Shown one piece after another: positions 16,926 through 25,278 of a DNA stretch of 64,000 bases. Location: assembly GCA_049889095.1 (NCBI GenBank), contig JBLJFK010000002.1, one strand, 5' to 3'. Made by a program: the position numbers and the translations under genes. Origin of the DNA: Ewingella sp049889095 (GTDB taxonomy: Bacteria > Pseudomonadota > Gammaproteobacteria > Enterobacterales > Enterobacteriaceae). Positions within the stretch are counted from its first letter, which is position 1, and every line of letters begins with the position of its first letter. The notes beneath the pieces were generated by a model. That model was not told where the DNA came from and made no database searches. It saw only the letters and a list, made by a program, of their open reading frames with translations.

Positions 16926-17858
16926 TTATTTCCGGTTTTGCAGGTGGCGCAAGCTTCCGTACAGCGACAACAACAGTTGATATTCGTCGGCATCAAAAAA
17001 TCGGCAGGTGCCGCGACTAAACTCCTTCGCCACTTCGACAACAAATTTTGCCGCCAGCGCGATGTCGACTTCATGGCTTGCGCCCGTTCCGCAGCCCGGC
17101 ACCACCGATTCGGCAGTGATCGCTACACCGACAACGGGTACGTCAGTGGCCGTGGAAGGTTGTAGAATGCTGTTAAGATGGTGAACACCGTTGCCATAAG
17201 GCGTGATGTCCTGTGTGGTGATCGGGAAAGTTACCGCGGGTTTGCCCGTGGTCATCTCCATGATGCGCAGTAAATCTTCGGAGATCCGCAGGATATAACC
17301 CTCTTTCACCGTCGGCGATATGGCAAAGCCTTTGTGATTGATGATGCGGTTACCTTTGGTGGTATCGATGGACAAAATGGCGTCCACACCTTCTACCACT
17401 TCATTCTCATTCATGGTGACATCGTCAATAGGCGAGTCCATGAAATCAACCGGGTCATGCGGCCGGGTTGGCGCATTGGGGCAAATGTGGGTAGTGATAA
17501 TCACATCGCCGTCAAGAACATCGCCTTTACGTTGCATATCAGCCAGCTTGAGCGCGCTGGTGACCGCTGCAATGGCACCGTCGGCATCAGAGACTACGCC
17601 GATACGCGTAGGACGCGCACCAATACCGCCCAGACGACCAATAATGCCGAGCGTCGGGGCATTGCCTCCACGGCTTTTCCCCTGGCTACCTGGGACGATA
17701 ATACGCACAAAATCAGTGCCACCCTTTGGGCCGTCGGCACGATGGGTGCTGGCGGTGACATCGGGATAGCCCGCGAATAAGTCCACTACATCCTGACCGC
17801 TGACGTAAGCACTGTCGATCACGTCGAACACGATCAACGCCTGTTGTAAACTCATCAT
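16926..17858 (-). CDS. DUF1177 domain-containing protein
   Basis: A 310-residue cytoplasmic protein of a family without assigned function. It has no signal peptide or membrane segment. Conserved-looking blocks are ADGPKGGTDFVRI (41-53), GIIGRLGGIGARPTRIGVVSDADG (71-94), TTHICPNAPTRPHDPVDFMDSP (122-143), MNENEVVEGVDAILSIDTTKGN (149-170) and VPGCGTGASHEVDIALAAKFV (253-273). Acidic and histidine residues spaced this way (D91, D93, H124, E151, D165, H262, E263) recall dinuclear zinc peptidases of the M20/M28/M42 kind, but that is my inference. The start is at 17858 or 17855 (tandem ATG after AAGGA). It lies between the OPT transporter and aroM genes, five bases before aroM. Confidence 0.85.
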   Translation of the reverse strand: MMSLQQALIVFDVIDSAYVSGQDVVDLFAGYPDVTASTHRADGPKGGTDFVRIIVPGSQGKSRGGNAPTLGIIGRLGGIGARPTRIGVVSDADGAIAAVTSALKLADMQRKGDVLDGDVIITTHICPNAPTRPHDPVDFMDSPIDDVTMNENEVVEGVDAILSIDTTKGNRIINHKGFAISPTVKEGYILRISEDLLRIMEMTTGKPAVTFPITTQDITPYGNGVHHLNSILQPSTATDVPVVGVAITAESVVPGCGTGASHEVDIALAAKFVVEVAKEFSRGTCRFFDADEYQLLLSLYGSLRHLQNRK

Positions 17859-18021
17859 GTTTCCTTTTAGGGCATCGCGGCAGGCGCTCTGGGAGCGCAC
17901 CAACCAAAACTGCCGCGATGTGGGTTCAGCTTTTCATTTCAGTTTTTCATTGCAGAAAAGTATGAATGATCAGTCTGTTTTTTTTACATATGGCTATAAA
18001 AGCCCTGGTGTTGACGCAGTA

Positions 18022-19602
18022 CTACTTGGTTTTGGAACTAAAAATCGAGTTAAAGAAGCTGTACAGGGCGTCACCGGCAATAAAGCCAGCGGCCAGAATT
18101 TCCATCGGTGTGCGACCTTTTTCACCCCAGATCCGAATGATAATGATGCGCAGCACAATACCGGTTATTACGGCCCAACCGGCCATCACGCTATTGATTA
18201 GCAGCCCCGTCGCCACCAGAACGCCTAACTGGCGCTTCGGCCCGCCGATGAGCTGAATAAGCGCACCCGGAATGGCCCAGATCATCAGGCTGTATGCGAT
18301 GCCGGGCTGGGCACCAGCCTGAATAGTTTTGGCATACACACGGGCAACCGGCGGTACCAGATCCTGAGCAAAGTAACCGGTGTGCGCGAACCACACCACC
18401 GGAATAGCAATCAGAAAGGCGATCAGAGCAGCAAACAGCTGGATACGTCGTCCGATAAGCTCTTCTCGTAAATCTTTACCATAACCGCGCAGGATAAATC
18501 CGGCTTTAAGATCAAAGCCCATATCAGCAAAGGCCGGGCCAGTCGCGGCAGTAAAGCCGGTGAGCACGCAAAGCGCCAGCGGCGGGAAGCCAATCAAGAT
18601 ACCCACGATCAGCGTGATCAACGCCACGGCGAAAGCCGGGAACCAGCCAGAGTGCATCGCGGCTATGCCAACAATGAGTTCATGGAAGAAAGCGGCAAAA
18701 GCAGCATAAACAATGAAGGCGACCAACATGCCGATCGACATTTCGCTATACAAACCACCCGCCAGTGCTAGCAAAGCGGCAATAACGATATAACCAACAG
18801 CACCCAACCCAAGTGCCTTACGTGCCTCGGTAGCCGGTTGGGTGTAACTGACTTTGGCATCGGCGTTTTTCGCCCGCACCACCTGAATCACCTGAATTAG
18901 CGAAACCAGCCCAGCGCCCACCATCATGCCGTGCGGAATGTACATGGCACTGAGGTCTAAACCAGCAATCGGCTGGGCGTAGGCGCGGATCAGCAGACCG
19001 ATACCAAACATACTTAATGCCCAAATATTACCAATGAACGCTGTACCAAAAGCCGCCATCGGGATTTTAAGCATCGCACCACCCAGACCAATCACCACAC
19101 CGACCACCAGTAGCCAGGCCTGACGTCCGCCCTTATCACCGGCTTTAATGGCTTCCGCGGCGGCAACGCCCGGTGGCCACGCATTGCTGGCAGGGAAGAC
19201 TTTGGTATCGAACAAACGGTAAAGCAGATAGGCATCGAGCAACATAGCGACGGATACACCGATAAACATCGGTAAAATTAACTGCGGCTGTCCCATGACA
19301 TAAGGAATAGCAATCGGCATCAGTAAACTGTTGGCGGCACCAAAAGTGGCAGAAGAGATCACCGTTTGGGCCAGATTCTGAATATGTATCGAGCGGTAGC
19401 GCTGGAAAACCTGCATCGGAACGCGCGCCAGCAACATGGCAAACAGCGCACCGATAATAGAAGTATTCGGCGTAACGCCTAATGTGGTGATCAGCTGCAC
19501 GCCAATGATTGCACCCAATATGGAAAGCAAAATCATGACTAATAGCGTGCCAATATCCCTGAGTGGGTTTGATTTATCATTCTGAAAATCATGTGCTGAC
19601 AT
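18022..19602 (-). CDS. OPT family oligopeptide/metallophore transporter
   Basis: A 526-residue inner-membrane protein with some fourteen hydrophobic segments. It matches the OPT/YSL family, which takes up oligopeptides, peptide derivatives or metal chelates by proton symport. Family-like blocks are FPASNAWPPGVAAAEAIKAG, GFTAATGPAFADMGFDLKAGFILRG and the C-terminal GDALYSFFNSIF. The ATG at 19602 follows AGGGG. The gene lies between the IclR regulator and DUF1177 genes in the same direction, with 95 and 163 bases on either side. The substrate is unknown. The neighbouring DUF1177 and AroM suggest a small peptide or amino acid derivative. Confidence 0.85.
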   Translation of the reverse strand: MSAHDFQNDKSNPLRDIGTLLVMILLSILGAIIGVQLITTLGVTPNTSIIGALFAMLLARVPMQVFQRYRSIHIQNLAQTVISSATFGAANSLLMPIAIPYVMGQPQLILPMFIGVSVAMLLDAYLLYRLFDTKVFPASNAWPPGVAAAEAIKAGDKGGRQAWLLVVGVVIGLGGAMLKIPMAAFGTAFIGNIWALSMFGIGLLIRAYAQPIAGLDLSAMYIPHGMMVGAGLVSLIQVIQVVRAKNADAKVSYTQPATEARKALGLGAVGYIVIAALLALAGGLYSEMSIGMLVAFIVYAAFAAFFHELIVGIAAMHSGWFPAFAVALITLIVGILIGFPPLALCVLTGFTAATGPAFADMGFDLKAGFILRGYGKDLREELIGRRIQLFAALIAFLIAIPVVWFAHTGYFAQDLVPPVARVYAKTIQAGAQPGIAYSLMIWAIPGALIQLIGGPKRQLGVLVATGLLINSVMAGWAVITGIVLRIIIIRIWGEKGRTPMEILAAGFIAGDALYSFFNSIFSSKTK

Positions 19603-19697
19603 AACGGCCCCTGAGGTTGGTGCAAATAAATACGTTATTTTTCACGCCTGAGAATAAATTTTTACTCACCGACGAACAGTCGCGGTGCGGTATCGGT

Positions 19698-20462
19698 CTA
19701 TTGCCAATACTCGTCACCTAATTTTTCAGCGAGTTGCTGAGTGACGGCGATCAGACCCTCTTTAATTCCTGCGGGGATATCCTGACCTTCCTGCGGCGAA
19801 GGAAACGATAAACACAATCCCAGCATCTCATTACGGTGCTTATTAGTAATACTGGTCGCTAATGTACTGATACCTTGCAACGTTTCATTGCAGGCATGAG
19901 ACACACCACTTTCCCGGATTGGTACAAGTCGGGCCAATAAAGCCTCTAAATTTTGTGGTGAATTCACTGAATTGACCCGGTAATCCGTGCCAAAACGCAA
20001 AATAACGTCTTCGTCAGTATAACGCGCCAGAATGGCTCTACCGATGGCCGTTTCATGGGCCGGAAGCAGGCTGCCCGCCGGTGTCACCACTTGCAAGTAG
20101 GTGCGTCCGGGGAACATGCGCATTACCATGATATCTCGCCCGGTCAACATCGATATATAGCCGGTGCATTGGGTCAACTGCCCAAGTTGTGCCATAAAAG
20201 GTGACGCTGTATCCACCAGCGGTGCCGAAAGATAATTGCTGGCGACCGACAGAATGAGTTTCCCAATGCGATATAAACGGCTATCGGGATCTCGTTCTAA
20301 TAACCCTTGTTCTTCCATGGTCATGAGTAATCGCGACGCTGTGCTTTTCGGTAATCCTAAATGTTCCACGACATCACTGAATGACATTCCAGGATTGCTT
20401 TGCCCACTCCCCATTCGGGAAAATAATTGTAATACCGCAGAGGCATTTTCTAGTGTGGTCAT
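19698..20462 (-). CDS. IclR-family transcriptional regulator
   Basis: A 254-residue regulator with an N-terminal winged helix (about residues 8-75, HLGLPKSTASRLLMTMEEQGLLERD) and a C-terminal effector-binding domain (about 85-250, with GRTYLQVVTPAGSLLPAHETAIGRAILA and the ISTLATSI segment). It is first in a run of four minus-strand genes: regulator, OPT transporter, DUF1177, aroM. Local regulation of that set is the natural inference. Inverted repeats just upstream suggest autoregulation. The effector is unknown. Confidence 0.9.
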   Translation of the reverse strand: MTTLENASAVLQLFSRMGSGQSNPGMSFSDVVEHLGLPKSTASRLLMTMEEQGLLERDPDSRLYRIGKLILSVASNYLSAPLVDTASPFMAQLGQLTQCTGYISMLTGRDIMVMRMFPGRTYLQVVTPAGSLLPAHETAIGRAILARYTDEDVILRFGTDYRVNSVNSPQNLEALLARLVPIRESGVSHACNETLQGISTLATSITNKHRNEMLGLCLSFPSPQEGQDIPAGIKEGLIAVTQQLAEKLGDEYWQ

Positions 20463-20470
20463 AACAAGGG

Positions 20471-20494
20471 TTCCGATATGTGGAACTCAGTTCC
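20471..20494 (-). promoter_or_regulatory. Candidate IclR-type operator
   Basis: GGAACT-C-AGTTCC (20482-20494) is a perfect inverted repeat around one base, and it overlaps TTCC-N7-GGAA (20471-20485). Symmetric GGAA/TTCC sites are typical of IclR-family operators. It lies 9-32 bases upstream of the regulator's ATG. No second copy was seen before the transporter gene. Confidence 0.5.
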
Positions 20495-20761
20495 TGATTA
20501 GTTAAGTAAAATTTAAGGCTGAAAATGAGCGCGGTCAAGTTGTTTATTTTTTGTCTAAAGAAACACAGCGAGCAGATATGCTTTATGCTCAAAAAAATAC
20601 ATATAATGGGGTGAGTGAGCGCAATTTTGTAGGATATTATGATGCCATATCATTTAATATCAGCAGGAAATATCATGCAATCCATCTGTCAGCGCTTATA
20701 CAGAATATAGCGTGCCATAGACGCTTCGCTGATGATACTTCCGCCATCACGCGCTGTAAGT
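20495..20761. other. Gene-free stretch between IclR gene and yaiA
   Basis: An AT-rich stretch with no ribosome site or convincing reading frame. It presumably holds the IclR-gene promoter. Its right end meets the yaiA terminator. Confidence 0.5.
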
Positions 20762-20784
20762 AAAACGGCGGTGATCAGCCGTTC
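20762..20784 (-). terminator. Terminator after yaiA
   Basis: AACGGC (20764-20769) and GCCGTT (20778-20783) pair around eight bases. On the minus strand TTTTA follows the second arm, 13 bases past the yaiA stop. Confidence 0.6.
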
Positions 20785-20796
20785 CAGGATGTCAAA

Positions 20797-20988
20797 TTAA
20801 CTAATATTGTGATCTTCATAGCGCCGTTTGGAGTCAAGTGCTTCGCGTTCGGTTTCGTGTTCGCTAATCAGCGTATCGGGTTTGGGATGATCGGCACGCA
20901 GTTCGTACCAGGTTTCCGTTTTGCCTGGCTCGCCCTTTTCAACCGGAACAATATAGGCAGTGCGCGGATAGGGAGGATGACTCGGCAT
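20797..20988 (-). CDS. yaiA: YaiA family protein
   Basis: A 63-residue protein of unknown function, closely matching E. coli YaiA in YPRTAYIV, TWYELRADHPKP and ISEHET. In E. coli it sits between aroL and aroM in one operon. Here a terminator separates it from aroL, and the IclR/OPT/DUF1177 genes separate it from aroM. The ATG at 20988 is preceded by AAGGAG. Confidence 0.9.
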   Translation of the reverse strand: MPSHPPYPRTAYIVPVEKGEPGKTETWYELRADHPKPDTLISEHETEREALDSKRRYEDHNIS

Positions 20989-21092
20989 AAAAACTCCTTG
21001 GCAGAGAGAAATAGATAAACACTTAAGAGCTTAAGTATAGACATTCAGCAGCAACACCTTGCAAAGTCAAAGCTCGGAAGCCTCTGAAAAGC

Positions 21093-21117
21093 AAAACGGG
21101 CCATAAAGGCCCGTTCT
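21093..21117 (-). terminator. Terminator after aroL
   Basis: AACGGGCC (21095-21102) and GGCCCGTT (21108-21115) form a perfect stem with a five-base loop. On the minus strand TTTTGC follows. It lies between aroL and yaiA. Confidence 0.75.
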
Positions 21118-21140
21118 CTCACCACTAAGTCAGCGTAAGC

Positions 21141-21665
21141 TTATCGCGCGACTGCCAGAACCAGCGCATCAAGAATTGCATCGACCACTTGGGCTGGTGC
21201 ATGCGCGCCATCAACGACGATATGCGCTGCGGCCTGATACAAGGCTTCACGCTCATTGAGTACTTCAAGCATCTCTTCAGTGATGGGTTTGCCTGTAAGA
21301 GTGGGTCGCTGATCTTCCAACGGTGACGCTTGCAGACGATGCGCGAGGGTAGATGCAGGGGAACGCAGATAAATAACCGTTCCGGCGCGGCGCATAAAAT
21401 CACGATTATGCTCAGCCAACACCACACCGCCGCCGGTGGCGACGACGGTCAGCGCAGAACTGATGCTTTCAAGCGTCTCAGTCTCTCGGCGACGGAAACC
21501 TTCCCAACCTTCCCGCTCTACAATTTCAGCCACGCTGAACCTAGATGTTTGCACCAGATAACTATCGGTATCGACAAATTTATAGCTCAGTGCAATAGCC
21601 AGCGCACTGCCCACCGTGGTTTTACCTGCGCCGCGGGCGCCTATCATGAAAATGGGTTGAGTCAT
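21141..21665 (-). CDS. aroL: Shikimate kinase II AroL
   Basis: Phosphorylates shikimate at the 3-hydroxyl with ATP in the common aromatic pathway. The 174-residue protein has Walker A GARGAGKTTVG, shikimate-binding DTDSYL, GFRRRET and the glycine-rich ATGGGVVL, and a lid-type RPTLTGKP. The ATG at 21665 aligns with E. coli. A 41-codon open extension upstream runs over the operator and is not coding. A TrpR-type operator lies about 87-104 bases upstream. Confidence 0.95.
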   Translation of the reverse strand: MTQPIFMIGARGAGKTTVGSALAIALSYKFVDTDSYLVQTSRFSVAEIVEREGWEGFRRRETETLESISSALTVVATGGGVVLAEHNRDFMRRAGTVIYLRSPASTLAHRLQASPLEDQRPTLTGKPITEEMLEVLNEREALYQAAAHIVVDGAHAPAQVVDAILDALVLAVAR

Positions 21666-21751
21666 TACCGCTATCCTTAATCCCCGGGTGCCTGGTTTAT
21701 TCGCTGGATGACAAGTCTTCATCGTCTGATGAATATCAAAACAGTCATGTC

Positions 21752-21769
21752 GTACTCGCAAAATAGTAC
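21752..21769 (-). promoter_or_regulatory. TrpR operator of aroL
   Basis: The 18-mer begins GTACT and ends AGTAC and matches the TrpR operator (GTACTAGTTAACTAGTAC) at 14 of 18 positions. E. coli aroL is known to be controlled by TrpR together with TyrR. No clear TyrR box could be picked out by eye. Confidence 0.65.
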
Positions 21770-21936
21770 AACAAAAAAGCCTCATCAACAGGTTTAAATC
21801 GCCCGCTAGTGAAGCCTAAGGTCGGTACTGCTCTGATGGTAATCATCGTCTTATCTTGAGGGCATCATACTGATAAATACCGGTGGTGCAATGACTCACC
21901 AAAACCTACAGGGTAAAAGGCAAGCAAAATACGATT

Positions 21937-22515
21937 TCAGCGCGGTTTACAGATGTAGACCAGCGCGGGTGGGAAGTTCTTCACCACGCGGATTCTCTGC
22001 CAGGTAAAGTAACGTGAAAGCATTTTCTCTGACAGATGGCTATATTGAAACTGCACCATAACACCATTATTGGCTTTCAGCCTTTGCTGCGCTTTTTGCA
22101 GTATTTTCATGCTGATACGCGTGGGTATCGACAACAATGGCAGGCAGGAGAAAACGGCGTCGAAATCGCCGTCGAGATGTTCAGCCGAATGTGCCATCAC
22201 CTGTAGACGCGAATCATTAATTTGATTCAATTTATGGACAAAACCAGATTGGATCTCAAAGGCCTGCAGTTGAGCATCCGCGCGCATGTTGTCGAGAATA
22301 CGCTTGGTTAATACCCCATCAGCAGAACCCAGTTCTGCGATTTTCAGCGATTTAGTCCAGTCAATCTGACTCAGCATTGCGCGGCATAACCAAGGCGAAG
22401 AGGGAACCAATGTGCCCATCGTGCGTGGTGACGAGATAAAGTTCTGCAAGTAGTAAAATTGATTCTGTAGTGAGACCCTGGTGTTTTTGATAGTCAGTCT
22501 TGTAGCATTTAACAT
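21937..22515 (-). CDS. Class I SAM-dependent methyltransferase
   Basis: A 192-residue Rossmann-fold methyltransferase. AELGSADGVLTKRIL (about residues 60-74) is the SAM-binding glycine loop (motif I), QAFEIQ holds the acidic ribose contact, and FDAVFSCLPLLSI occupies motif IV. The N-terminal FISSPRTMGTLVPSSPWLCRAM recalls PmtA-type phospholipid N-methyltransferases and their relatives, which is a weak lead to its substrate. The ATG at 22515 follows AGGGG. It is a single gene between aroL and a DUF1471 gene. The function is not assigned. Confidence 0.75.
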   Translation of the reverse strand: MLNATRLTIKNTRVSLQNQFYYLQNFISSPRTMGTLVPSSPWLCRAMLSQIDWTKSLKIAELGSADGVLTKRILDNMRADAQLQAFEIQSGFVHKLNQINDSRLQVMAHSAEHLDGDFDAVFSCLPLLSIPTRISMKILQKAQQRLKANNGVMVQFQYSHLSEKMLSRYFTWQRIRVVKNFPPALVYICKPR

Positions 22516-22725
22516 TTTTTATAACCCCTGGGGAAGTAGACCACTATCACATAAAAAAATTCTTAAGGAATAATTAATTAAGTTTATTAGTTCATTAACA
22601 AGGGTTAATCATGCACTTAAAATGAGAATACTCTCCATTCTCTTTGGTTGAATTTATTCTTAACCGGTATTTTTGTAAGAAAATATTGAATGTCTTGGCG
22701 GACAGAGAGTGAATCCGAAGCAAAG

Positions 22726-22760
22726 AAAATAGCCGGCCTCAGGAAACTGAGCCGGCTATT
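22726..22760 (-). terminator. Terminator after the DUF1471 gene
   Basis: A long stem of AATAGCCGGC/GCCGGCTATT plus an inner CTCAG/CTGAG pairing closes on a GAAA loop (22728-22760), with one unpaired base. On the minus strand TTTTC follows. It lies 41 bases beyond the gene. Confidence 0.8.
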
Positions 22761-22801
22761 GGCAATAAATCGAATAAGTGCCGGTTCCCCGGCAACTGTG
22801 T

Positions 22802-23077
22802 TTATCGATACAATTCTACGCTGGTACGTTCAAGGCTGGAGTCACCCGGAGAGCTCATCCCTATCACCCGATAGTGGCTTGCGCCTTTGTCAGTCGCCTG
22901 AGCATTAAGCTGTTCTTTGATGCTGCCCGGTGCGCCACTCATCTGACTCACAGAGACGACACCCAATGGCTGATAATTACCGCTGTCAGCCTGTGCGCTT
23001 GTTATCTGAGTGGCTGCCAGAGCCGAAAAAGACGCGGTCGTAATAATAGCTGCTGCTAAGATCGGTAAGATTTTCAT
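22802..23077 (-). CDS. DUF1471 (YdgH/BhsA/McbA-like) periplasmic protein
   Basis: A 91-residue secreted protein with a signal peptide (cut probably after SALA, residues 18-21) and a DUF1471 domain: QPLGVVSVSQMSGAPGSIKEQLNAQATDKGASHYRVIG. This family of small periplasmic proteins is linked to stress and biofilm responses, but the particular role cannot be told here. The ATG at 23077 has AAGGTG upstream. Confidence 0.85.
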   Translation of the reverse strand: MKILPILAAAIITTASFSALAATQITSAQADSGNYQPLGVVSVSQMSGAPGSIKEQLNAQATDKGASHYRVIGMSSPGDSSLERTSVELYR

Positions 23078-23398
23078 GATTCACACCTTCTGCTGTATTG
23101 AATGCTGTTTAATTTCCGTTCTACAACAATGACGTTTGCGGATGTTTTCCGTTGAGTTAATTATCTGCCCGCGAGTGCAAGAAGACGTCATGCGCCGTAA
23201 AAATGTTTAATCTTTGTGACGAGAATAAGGAGAGAGTGAAAGTAAAAATTTCAGCATCAGCAAGGTGCAGAGAATTAAGGAGTTTTGATGAATTTCTAAG
23301 AGGGATATCACAACCAGGTCGGCAGATTCGCACAAATCGACGCCAGCTAGCAATCACTGTTATGATTCTTTTTATTTACGACAAAAGGGAGTTCGTTT
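23078..23398. other. Gene-free stretch between DUF1471 gene and yedI
   Basis: This divergent gap holds the promoters of the DUF1471 gene and yedI. No small ORF with a ribosome site, hairpin or known operator was found. Confidence 0.4.
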
Positions 23399-24319
23399 AT
23401 GGCTGGAACCAGCCTCCTGGCATTGATCGATGATATTGCATCGATTCTTGATGATGTAGCCGCCATGAGCAAAGTGGCGGCCAAGAAAACCGCCAGCGTT
23501 TTGGGTGACGACCTGGCCCTTAATGCGCAGCAGGTCAGTGGAGTCAAAGCCGATCGCGAATTACCGATCGTCTGGTCTGTCGCTAAAGGCTCATTGATTA
23601 ATAAAGCCATTCTAGTGCCGCTGGCACTCTTGATCAGCGCCTTTGCCCCGTGGGCAATCACGCCGCTGCTGATGATTGGCGGTGCCTACTTATGTTACGA
23701 AGGCTTCGAGAAAGTCGCGCATAAACTATTACACAGCAAAGAACAAACGCATAAAAAGTCCGATATCTCGCCCGAGGTGAAATCTGCAGCTGACATCGCT
23801 CAAGTCGAAAAAGAGAAAATTAAAGGCGCGGTGCGCACCGATTTTATTCTTTCCGCAGAGATTATCGTTATTTCTCTCGGCACCGTGGCCGCCGCACCCT
23901 TTATGAGCCAAGTGACCGTCATGGTGCTGATTGCCGTGGTGATGACCCTCGGGGTATACGGATTGGTTGCAGCCATTGTCAAAATTGATGACGCCGGTTT
24001 ATATCTGAGCAAGTTGAATGGCGAAAGCGGCTTTATGCAGGCGGTACGCAAATTTGGCGGGCTGATCGTCAATGCCGCACCATGGTTGATGAAGACGCTG
24101 TCCGTCGTCGGTACTTTTGCGATGTTCCTGGTTGGTGGCAGCATTATCAGCCACGGCCTGCCGTTTATGCATAGTCTGGTCGAAGTGCTTAATCATGGAC
24201 ATCAGGGGTTTGTCAGCACATTGATCACCGGCGCTACCGACCTGGTGGTTGGTCTGATCGTCGGCGCGCTGGTGCTGGCGGTGGTGATGCTCGGCCAAAA
24301 AGCCTTCAGTAAAAAATAG
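23399..24319 (+). CDS. yedI: DUF808 family inner-membrane protein YedI
   Basis: A 306-residue inner-membrane protein, close in length and pattern to E. coli YedI (305 aa). It has the N-terminal SLLALIDDIASILDDVAAMSKVAAKKTA, the GVKADRELPIVW motif, and about six hydrophobic segments. The biochemical role is unknown. The ATG at 23399 follows AGGGAG. It is convergent with yafE, 48 bases away. Confidence 0.9.
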   Translation: MAGTSLLALIDDIASILDDVAAMSKVAAKKTASVLGDDLALNAQQVSGVKADRELPIVWSVAKGSLINKAILVPLALLISAFAPWAITPLLMIGGAYLCYEGFEKVAHKLLHSKEQTHKKSDISPEVKSAADIAQVEKEKIKGAVRTDFILSAEIIVISLGTVAAAPFMSQVTVMVLIAVVMTLGVYGLVAAIVKIDDAGLYLSKLNGESGFMQAVRKFGGLIVNAAPWLMKTLSVVGTFAMFLVGGSIISHGLPFMHSLVEVLNHGHQGFVSTLITGATDLVVGLIVGALVLAVVMLGQKAFSKK

Positions 24320-24367
24320 TGGCTACGGGGCGCCGCATTGACTTTATGCCGCGCCCTGAAACCTCCT

Positions 24368-25138
24368 TCAAGATTTATTGGCCACAATCATCGCCAGATC
24401 GACGCTAAAAGAGCCATCTGGTTGGATGTCAAAATGCTGAATCACATCATCCGGCATGACTTTTTGCATTTCACGTATTGCCACGACAAAATGTTCCGGT
24501 GTACGCATTCTCGCCACCCAACTGTTGAACTCCAGCACCAGACGTCCGCAGCTCAGCGTCTCTATCTGGAACCCTGCCTCGGTGAATAAGCTCAGCCACT
24601 GACCCGGCGCATAATTGTGCACGTGCGAAGTATCACGCAGCTTCTCCACCGTTTGCAGATAAATATCCAGCAACGGATGGCCGGGCGAAGCAACATCCAT
24701 CATGATGATTTTTCCACCCGGCTTCAGCACGCGGCGGGCTTCGCGCAGTGCCTGACCGACATCATGCCAGTGATGCGCCGAATAGCGGCTGATGATCACA
24801 TCAGCACTGTTGTCAGCAAACGGCAGCGATTCCGCCACACCTTGTTGCACCTCAATATTATTCAGACCCTGGTCTTTTGCAGCCTGCGCCACCACGTCGA
24901 GCATCTGCGAAGACAGATCATAGGCAATCACCTTATTCACCACAGACGCCGCAATAAAGCTGGCATGACCGGCACCACAGCCTAAATCGATCACCAGCGC
25001 ATCAGGATGGGGTTGCAGCAGAATCGCCAACTGCTGTAAATCCTGCCCCTGAGAATGCACAGTGCTGGTCAGATAATCCTGCGCCTGAGAGCCGAACTGC
25101 TTATCGACTGCGTGGCTGTGACTGTTTTTGCTCATCAT
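24368..25138 (-). CDS. yafE: YafE-like SAM-dependent methyltransferase
   Basis: A 256-residue UbiE/Methyltransf_11-type enzyme. Motif I is VIDLGCGAGHASF (about residues 48-60), the acidic residue is in AYDLS, and the post-I region is ESLPFADNSADVIISRYSAHHWHD. It matches E. coli YafE along most of its length (KQFGSQAQDYLTSTVH, RDTSHVHNYAPGQW, SWVARMRTP). The acceptor is unknown. It diverges from an XRE-type regulator, which might control it. The start is one of two tandem ATGs at 25138/25135, with AAGGGA upstream. Confidence 0.88.
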   Translation of the reverse strand: MMSKNSHSHAVDKQFGSQAQDYLTSTVHSQGQDLQQLAILLQPHPDALVIDLGCGAGHASFIAASVVNKVIAYDLSSQMLDVVAQAAKDQGLNNIEVQQGVAESLPFADNSADVIISRYSAHHWHDVGQALREARRVLKPGGKIIMMDVASPGHPLLDIYLQTVEKLRDTSHVHNYAPGQWLSLFTEAGFQIETLSCGRLVLEFNSWVARMRTPEHFVVAIREMQKVMPDDVIQHFDIQPDGSFSVDLAMIVANKS

Positions 25139-25278
25139 AAATTATCCCTTTCATAATATTATTATGTTTTAGCCGGACAGGGTTGCCCGCAGAACCACTA
25201 TAGCTACGCCCCTATACGGGTACAATATGAGCAGTTATGCTAGTATAAATACTACCCTTCTTACGTGTGATAAGGCCA

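Noticed and set aside
20551..20763. A 70-codon frame in the gap between the IclR gene and yaiA
   Set aside because: TTG start, no ribosome site, and composition like the AT-rich surroundings. I treat it as non-coding.
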